Below the pieces are notes generated by a model. It did no database searches, was not told the origin of the DNA, and worked only from the letters and a program-made list of their open reading frames with translations. Below, in pieces: positions 57,890 through 64,000 of a stretch of 64,000 nucleotides of DNA. The DNA is from Guadua angustifolia (taxonomy: Eukaryota > Streptophyta > Magnoliopsida > Poales > Poaceae), in contig CM070517.1 of assembly GCA_036346375.1 (NCBI GenBank), positions 46,038,200 through 46,102,199 of the forward strand, read 5' to 3'. The position numbers and the translations under genes were made by a program. Numbering within the stretch: position 1 is the stretch's first letter; each line of letters begins with the position of its first letter.

Positions 57890-58880
57890 AATTATCCTTC
57901 CCGGGATGTAGAATACTTGAAATTTCTGAAGTACCGCTCCATCTTCCTTACTTCAACCAAGTAAAGCGCCATTGAGCGATCGAACACCGATACTCCTTGT
58001 TGACTTGGTTGATGACCATTTGTGAATCGCCTTTCACGGTCGTGCATTTGGACTCGAAGCCTTGGGCGCTCGAGTCCCGCCAAGAGGCCTTCGTACTCGC
58101 CGCATTGTTTGTTGCAGAAGTGTAATTGGATGATGTCTCGAGCTGGTCCCTTGAGGACACAATACACAACGCCACCCGGCGTTCAAAGCTCGGGACCCGT
58201 CGAAGTACATGGTCCAGTGAGCGCTCTCAGATTCGTGATCCTTGGTGGTGGGCTGGGCTGGGTTCGTCCATTCCACCACAAAGTCTGCTAGAATCTGAGA
58301 TTTGACCGCAGTGCAGGCAGAGAAGTGGACATCGAACTCTGCGAGTTCCATGGCCCACTTCGCTATCCGGCCGCTGGCGTCCAGATTTCTTAGGATCTCC
58401 CTAAGTGGAAAGCTGGTCGGGACAACGACCTTGTGGGCTTGGAAATAGTGGCGCAGCTTCCTCGAGGCTACGAGCAGCGAGTACAAAAGTTTCTGGACCT
58501 CAGGGTAGCGCTCCTTTGGTCCGTGCAACACTTCGCTGACGTAGTACACCGGACGCTGCGTCCCTTCTCGCTCTACCGCCAAAGACCGCTTCGGCTGGGG
58601 TGTTCTTTGCGAGGTATAGCAAGAGCGGCTCCCCCGACCTTGGCGTGGCCAAGATCGGAGGGCTGGACAGGTACTGCTTTAGCTCCTCGAAGGAGCGGTT
58701 AGCTTCATCCGTCCAGACGAAACCATCATGCTTGCGGAGCGCCTTAAAGAAGGAAACGCTCTCGTGCTGCTGCCATCGGGAAAGATTCCCGGTTTCGGTG
58801 TGGCCTTCCGGATCGGCCGCACCACCCACGCCATCGCTGGCGTAGTATTCGTCGCCGTCCTCTACGTCGTTGAAGACGCA
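57890..58880 (-). pseudogene. Tat element RT end and dual RNase H
   Basis: Minus strand, in several frames: FFKALRKHDGFVWTDEANRS, FEELKQYLSSPPILATPRSG (RT thumb/connection), REGTQRPVYYVSEVLHGPKE, RYPEVQKLLYSLLVASRKLR (RNase H), GRIAKWAMELAEFDVHF, ILADFVVEWTNPAQP, then WTMYFDGSRALNAG and YEGLLAGLE (second RNase H). The first ~45 residues (MPNSQDNQDLCVFNDVEDGD onward) come from the gag leader, fused to RT by a deletion at about 58775. Confidence 0.85.
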
Positions 58881-58964
58881 GAGGTCTTGATTGTCTTGCG
58901 AGTTTGGCATCCTCAGGGATTCCTTGCAGAAGGACTTCAGTCGATCCCCACGGACGGCGCCAGC

Positions 58965-59671
58965 TGTCGACGATTCGGGACAGGGGTCCCCCGCCGAGCC
59001 TACTTGTTGAATGAGGGATCAACTTAGGGCCCCTTTTCCGCAAGGGTTATGCGTCTGAGGGTATGCCGAGCTACGGATCGGGATGAACCAGACAATCGGA
59101 AAGCACGGGGTCATTTTTTTTACCTGGTTCGGGCTTCTCACGGGGGAGATAATAACCCTACGTCCAGTAGTTGTACTGATATGCGAAAGGCTATTACAAT
59201 GCGCTTGCTCGGGGGGGTCCTGAACGATCCTAAGGGCTCCCCTAGCAAGCTCAGGGGTAAGTGTGTGCGTAGTACAGAAAGTCCAGCCCTCCATACATCG
59301 TGCGAGGGGGTATTTATAGAGGATTTACAGGAGACAGATTATTTATTACAGGGCGCACTCATCAGAGAGGCGTGGGCGGTCAGAATCAGCGCCACCACGG
59401 GTACCCGCGACGTGGGAATAGCGAAGCAAGCTAAAGGCGGCGCGACCGTGGCAGCCATGGATCCCGCGAAGCGATCGATCTCGAGCCACGCGGCATTTAA
59501 TGCCACGTTGCCTTGTCGCGAGCCCCCGAGCTTGGCTAGCTCGGGGACGGGGTAGTCCTGTGAGCCGGGCTACCCGAAGGTCGGTCTTGCGCGCGCCATC
59601 CGGGCAAGAGCATGGTCGGTTGGCGCCGAGCTCCAATGGTCGTATCGGTACAGTGTATCCAATCCCCGACA
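58965..59671 (-). repeat. 5' LTR of the Tat element
   Basis: 707 bp, TG...CA ends. It contains GTATTTATAGAGG near 59310 (plus-strand reading) and is followed on the minus strand by the primer site. Confidence 0.88.
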
Positions 59672-60429
59672 ACATTATTAGAATAGAGGGTGAAAACATA
59701 ACTTAGTACTGATGGAAAACTTCCAACAGCTCCGACATTAGCCCCCTATTCATTCTATAAGGTTTCGCTTTAAAACTTTCATAGTCTTGATGTAATGTTG
59801 GCAGTATAAACTCAGTTTACTGTCTTAGTATTTAGCTAACTTTCTTTATGAATGCACACATTCATAGGTACAATTATAGTTCACTTCTCATTCTTCATTA
59901 TTGTTGTCCGAATGTTTTGATCAAGTGTTTAATTAATTCAAAAGTAGTTTTTATCACTTTTGAAATTTTCTAGAAAATTTTATGTAGAGATACTATAGTA
60001 TGTAGTTTCTATTTTCTTTGGTTTTGCTTAATTCGCTAATGTGGTTTTCATACAATAATTCCTCAAAGTTAACTAGTTTGCAAACCATTTTTGAATATTT
60101 AGTACGGTACAAAATCCATAATCGAAGCTATCATAACTGGTTAAAATATTTCTAAACTTTTTAAATATGGGCCCCAGGCAGTGAAAAACCTTCTTTAAAA
60201 ATTTGGGTTAAAATATTTCAGGGGGAATTATTAAAAATTTGACATTGATGATCGCCGTAAATTCCTTTTCGGATTTTGATTTATTTAAGAGTGCAGATGG
60301 TAATATTTATTTTTGAAACTTTTTTCAGGGTTACATTTATGTCAAGAATACTTATACAAAATTTTAAATTCAATATCTTGTATATTAATTTTATAAAAAT
60401 TCTGACATTCTAATTTTCATATTTTTAGA
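59672..60429. other. AT-rich intergenic DNA
   Basis: Continuation of the sequence before the Tat insertion. No coding, repeat or terminal signals recognised. Confidence 0.4.
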
Positions 60430-61656
60430 GTTTCTATTTTTGAACCCGTCGGCGAATCTATGGGCCCGTCGGTTAGGACCCGTTGGCAAATCTATGGGCT
60501 GCTATAAACCTCCGACGAATATGTGTTTTTTTTAGAAAACCGTGGCTGTTTTTTTACGTAATTTTGGAATTTGGTCAGATTTTCGGTTTTCGTTTTTTTA
60601 AATAGGTCATTAGGACCCGTCGGCGAATTTATGGGCTGCTATAAATTTTAACGAACCTGTATTTTTTTTAGAAAACCACGGTTAAGACCCGTTGGGGTTT
60701 TTTTTAGAAAACCGCGACTGTTTTTTAACGTAATTTGGAAAATTTGATTGTATTTTTGGCTTTCATATTTTTTTAAAAAATGGGTCGTTAGAACCCATCA
60801 GCGAATCTATGGGCCACTATAAACCTTCGACGAATCTGTGTTTTTTGTTTGTCGGGGTGTATTTTTTGTTTTTGAGTCCATTTCTATAAAAACCGTTGAG
60901 AGGAGCCAAACGTAAACCGTAGAGGGACCTAAAGTAATTTTTCCGAGGTCCGCTCCTCCAAAAACTACCAGGAGGACTTAAATGTAAACCACAGAGGGAC
61001 CTAAACGTAATTTTGTTTTTCCAAGTCTATTTTATTAAAAAACCGCTAAAAAGATCTAAACACAATTTCTAATTTTTTGACGGACCTCTCCGCGAGGGCC
61101 GACACGTGGCCTCCCTCACAAGCCGACAATCCTCACCACTTTAATATATAATATACGTACATTCATCCCTAGCGTACTGTCTCCAAAAGTACCCCTGGGT
61201 CCGGTGCGAGGACATCCCTTTTTCTACCGCTTAGTCCATAACCACATCAGTAGTTTATGAATGGAATGATTTCTAAAAGAGACGAGTCAAGAGCGAAAAA
61301 ATACATCAGTAGTTTATGGATGGAATGATTTCTAAAAGAGACAAGTTAAAAGCAAAAAAAAAATACTAAAGTAACAGGAAGCATTAGGTACAAAACAACT
61401 ACTATGAATTATTATGTTCCCCTCACACGAAGACATCCATATGTAGGACAACCCAAGGCTTTAAGTTGGATTATTGTGGGCGAACATCAATACATCCATT
61501 TGATAAGTAAAACAAATTCAGAAATACGAATTCATTTGATAGGTTATTCATAACTAATCGATACTAATTCGTTCTACGACTTACAGCAAGCAGGCCGAGA
61601 TTGGAGGATGCATCACTCGCAATTGCATCCTCTACTAACAGTCAACACTGCCCCCC

Positions 61657-62982
61657 CTAGAAAAGGGAGGGTGTTATCCAAACCGGGGAAGGCCAATTCA
61701 GCCACGGACCCAAAGGCGGCGCTGCGGCGTCGAAGCTCTGCAAGCTCTTGCTCTCAATGTCCCAAACGCCTATTTCTCGCCAGTTATACTTGTACATGTT
61801 GACATACTCGAACGAGTCATCCGTGATGTATGCGCGGTTCGGCTTCAACATCGGGAAATCCTTGGTAGGAAGGCACATGGTGCCATTGTAACCGAGGAAC
61901 AAAGCATGGTCTCCCAAGCTCGTCATCTCCACAAGCTTCTGCCCATCAAGGTCGACCTTGTAGAGCTCAATGTCAGTCGTCCTGAGCTCCATATATGGGT
62001 CGATGTCCTGGTCGTAGTAGCCGTCGCCCACCTCCAGATCGTCCGGAAGATCCGAGGGCGTGGACGATTCGACGTAGTCCCTCCACCTCCAGACTTGCAA
62101 GATGTCGCCCCATGGCGCCTGGAGCAGGTACATGCCGGCTGGTTCGACCTTCCCTTCCATCGTTTCTCCCATGATCTTTGTTACAATTGGGGAATCGCCG
62201 TTGAGGTCTAGGGTGTATATGGATCCGTCGCAGCGCAGAACGTAGAACAGGCCATCGTCGTCGTTGAAGAAGGAATCGAGGAAGCCACAGCTGACGCGGA
62301 TGCACTGGTGGTCGTCCGGCGAGACCCACGTCCACCGCTTGTCGCCGGGTCGGGCGTACGAGAGTTCGCCGATCGGCATGTGCACGAGCAGCGCGACACA
62401 CGCGCTCCCGGCGGACGGGCTGCGGGAGAGGGACACCCGGTGGTACATGCAGTCCCGCGCCTCGCGCGCGGTGAAGGGGGTCGGCTCCGGATCGTAACTG
62501 GGCCGCTCGAAGACGTTGTACATGAGGCAGCCGTCGGGGCCGGCGAAGCTCTCGACGTGGTGGATGGTAGTGATGGGCGGGAGCGCGGCCTGGGCGCCAG
62601 TGACGGGGTTGAGGAGCCGGAGGTTGGAGGCCTCGTCGGCGGTGACCAGCCAGCCGTGGGCCGAGCCGACCGTGGAGTGACTGGTGAGCGGCGGGAGCGG
62701 GAAGGGGACGCGGAAGGACTCGCCGGTGAAGGGGCAGTAGACGGCCGCGGCGTCGGGGGCGCAAGCGTCGCAGGCGTAGAGCAGGCAGGGGAGCTGCCTC
62801 GGTGAGACCGGGAGGGGGAGGCGGAGGCGGAGTAAGGCGGCGGAAGCGGCGTGCCACGCGGCGCAGACGGCGCCGGAGCGGATGAGGTCGGGGATCTCCA
62901 GTTCCTCCATGACAGTCAGGAGCATTTCCTCCAGTAGCCCCGCCCAATCGGGTCTGGCGGCGGCGGCGTTGGCAGATGCCAT
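61657..62982 (-). CDS. F-box protein with DUF295 domain, copy B
   Basis: 441 residues, single exon, starting MASANAAAARPDW. Same architecture as copy A: F-box (WAGLLEEMLLTVMEELEIPD), DUF295 propeller (HGWLVTADEASNLRLLNPV, LFLGYNGTMCLPTKDFPMLK) and C-terminal IGVWDIESKSLQSF. Differences from copy A cluster in the middle (FAGPDGCLMYNVFERPSYDP versus the A version) and near the C-terminus (FEYVNMYKYN). The N-terminus differs by a short indel that changes the start context. No stop or frame damage, so probably an active SCF subunit. Unlike copy A, no zinc-finger gene is found upstream within the window. Confidence 0.92.
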   Translation of the reverse strand: MASANAAAARPDWAGLLEEMLLTVMEELEIPDLIRSGAVCAAWHAASAALLRLRLPLPVSPRQLPCLLYACDACAPDAAAVYCPFTGESFRVPFPLPPLTSHSTVGSAHGWLVTADEASNLRLLNPVTGAQAALPPITTIHHVESFAGPDGCLMYNVFERPSYDPEPTPFTAREARDCMYHRVSLSRSPSAGSACVALLVHMPIGELSYARPGDKRWTWVSPDDHQCIRVSCGFLDSFFNDDDGLFYVLRCDGSIYTLDLNGDSPIVTKIMGETMEGKVEPAGMYLLQAPWGDILQVWRWRDYVESSTPSDLPDDLEVGDGYYDQDIDPYMELRTTDIELYKVDLDGQKLVEMTSLGDHALFLGYNGTMCLPTKDFPMLKPNRAYITDDSFEYVNMYKYNWREIGVWDIESKSLQSFDAAAPPLGPWLNWPSPVWITPSLF

Positions 62983-63082
62983 GGTGGGCGGCGGAGGCGA
63001 ACCACAGGGAGCTCAGTTTCCCCTACGTCTCTTGGTACACCCTTGATGTCGCCGGCCGTGTGGGTCTTCGAAATACACGGCC

Positions 63083-63095
63083 TGCTTAAATAGGC
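63083..63095 (-). promoter_or_regulatory. TATA box of F-box gene B
   Basis: CCTATTTAAGCAGG on the minus strand, about 105 bp upstream of the ATG, in the conserved promoter module. Confidence 0.6.
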
Positions 63096-63230
63096 AGCCC
63101 CAAAACCGAATCCGATGACGATGAGGACACTTGTTGGACTCCGACTCGAACATGTAGATGTACTATCCTTTCCTTCATCTAAAAAAAGAAAAGAAATTCT
63201 TCCAGACGAAACTGATTTTATTTGACAAAA

Positions 63231-63596
63231 GATTCTACATGTTTCTCACTGCAGCGCTCCTTTGGCCCGCGCACCGTTGAGCGCTGCCAGCCGTCCCAGC
63301 GCCAGCCGCTCCTCCCGAAGTGACACACCCATGCTTGGAGAATCACGCGAAGAACCGTGGAGAAGCATCGCTTGAGACTTCAATTAATTAGCTTTGCTCG
63401 TTTCTTCAATCAAGACCAAAGCCATGTGATCAAGATCAGGAGGACAACTTTTTGATCGGAAGCTTTCCTCGTTGCTCCAGAACCTTCGTGAGGAAAATCT
63501 CAACTAGAAGTGCTGCCGACTTGGAGTTTTCAATGAGATAACCAATCTTAATTCCATCTGATTAAGTCCGTTCGGGTTGGGGAGCGTCGCGGCCAT
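63231..63596. other. Unique sequence right of the duplication
   Basis: Nothing recognised. It begins exactly where homology with the 41.29 kb flank ends and leads into retroelement gag. Confidence 0.35.
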
Positions 63597-63785
63597 TTGC
63601 TCACGAGTAGTAAGCTGGGGCTGCCTTCTCGATTCGGATACGGTAAAGATTCGATTTGGGACATCTCGGATGTGGTCATCATAGCGGTTTTTCAGAAAGG
63701 AATTAGCGACGCCAACTTGATGAAAAAGATGTCCTGGAGGCCGCCGACTACGGTAAAAGAGATGTTCGCATTAGCGGACCACTGA
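63597..63785 (+). pseudogene. Gypsy gag fragment
   Basis: Reads WDISDVVIIAVFQKGISDAN and LMKKMSWRPPTTVKEMFALA, the gag motif preceding the zinc knuckle in gypsy elements. Truncated at both ends in what is visible. Confidence 0.65.
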
Positions 63786-64000
63786 CGACTGCGCCACGAG
63801 CGCCACCTTAGGCACGGCCACGAGCCTACGCCTGCGTCCCGAGCGCCAACTTCGGCACGGCCAAGAGCCACGCCGCGCTTCGAAGCGCCAACTTCGCACG
63901 GCCACGAGTCACGCTGCGCCCGCGCCACCGCACCACGAGCCTACGCTGCGCCTCGGCGCCAATTTCGCACGCCCACGAGCCTACGCTGCGCCCGGCGCCA
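63786..64000. repeat. GC-rich minisatellite at the window edge
   Basis: Four to five degenerate ~45 bp units of GGCGCCAACTTCGCACGGC plus CACGAGCCTACGCTGCGCC. It continues past the window end. Confidence 0.75.

Larger units (their letters stand above)
51605..59671 (-). mobile_element. Tat-lineage Ty3/gypsy retrotransposon, deletion derivative, with antisense gene
   Basis: LTRs at 51605-52292 and 58965-59671 both begin TGTCGACGATTCGGGACA. The right one ends CCAATCCCCGACA. A perfect five-base TSD ACATT flanks the 8067 bp element (51600-51604, 59672-59676). On the minus strand, the 5' LTR is followed by a primer site TGGCGCCGTCCGTGGGGA, then directly by the end of RT, RNase H, a second (archaeal-type) RNase H and integrase. 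Gag, protease and most of RT are deleted. Between pol and the 3' LTR lies a gene on the opposite (plus) strand. Dual RNase H and an antisense extra gene are known marks of the Tat lineage. Confidence 0.9.
60430..63230. repeat. Direct segmental duplicate of 38540-41290
   Basis: Almost the whole interval aligns in the same orientation: tandem repeats (GGACCCGTCGGCGAAT), the flank with two CATCAGTAGTTTATG copies, the F-box gene, its promoter, and the sequence up to GAAACTGATTTTATTTG (41280 and 63222), after which homology stops. The homologous start is near 38540 / 60460. Confidence 0.9.

Noticed and set aside
61973..62947. 324-codon frame overlapping F-box gene B, and similar frames in copy A
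   Set aside because: Arginine/proline-rich, low complexity and out of frame with the F-box/DUF295 reading. It is a by-product of GC-rich third positions.
1..64000. tRNA or rRNA genes
   Set aside because: I saw no tRNA-like cloverleaf boxes or rRNA signatures by eye. The tRNA-like matches are primer binding sites of retroelements.

Overview
The window is nuclear DNA of a grass (Poaceae). The evidence is intron-containing plant genes with GC-rich coding exons, grass-type DUF295 F-box genes, and a dense nested load of Ty3/gypsy, CACTA and MITE elements. The species cannot be fixed from the sequence alone. No rRNA, tRNA or CRISPR was seen, and bacterial concepts (operons, ribosome binding sites, origins) do not apply.

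Layout. 1-3.1 kb: broken 5' exons of a PEX1-like peroxisome gene (minus strand) whose second intron region holds a captured BCCIP-like fragment. 3.45-4.7 kb: a non-autonomous DNA transposon. 5.0-6.5 kb: a MITE, a second copy of the BCCIP fragment, and a PP2C fragment. 6.85-9.84 kb: a complete three-exon non-specific phospholipase C gene (minus), the best ordinary gene here. 10-15.4 kb: intergenic DNA with two tandem repeats, a Stowaway-like MITE and a solo LTR. 14.6-22.5 kb: a duplicated block whose zinc-finger gene is split by a 3.5 kb LTR retrotransposon. That element carries an in-frame fusion of fragments from a receptor kinase, an organellar DNA polymerase and a class VIII myosin. 22.9-28.1 kb: a CACTA element inserted with an AAG target duplication into the reverse transcriptase of a gypsy element whose remainder and 5' LTR run to 31.9 kb. 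33.7-37.0 kb: second copy of the duplicated block with an open zinc-finger gene. 39.7-41.0 kb: F-box gene A (minus). 41.7-42.4 kb: an HMG-CoA synthase pseudogene. 43.0-43.6 kb: a third, diverged zinc-finger gene (minus). 44.1-46.4 kb: a ~172 bp satellite array with a ~860 bp higher-order period. 47.8-51.35 kb: an En/Spm (CACTA) transposase remnant. 51.6-59.7 kb: a Tat-lineage gypsy element with perfect TSD, gutted pol, and a spliced antisense gene. 60.4-63.2 kb: a second copy of the F-box locus. 63.6-64 kb: a gag fragment and a GC-rich minisatellite.

How it fits together. The most informative pattern is a recurring two-gene cassette, a zinc-finger gene followed in the same direction by an F-box/DUF295 gene. 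It appears about five times as complete, truncated or transposon-split versions in both orientations. Around it, the region is a trap for gene fragments (PEX1, BCCIP, PP2C, RLK, POLI-like, myosin VIII, HMGS). The phospholipase gene and the two F-box genes look capable of encoding full proteins. Most other coding-looking sequence is transposon or pseudogene.
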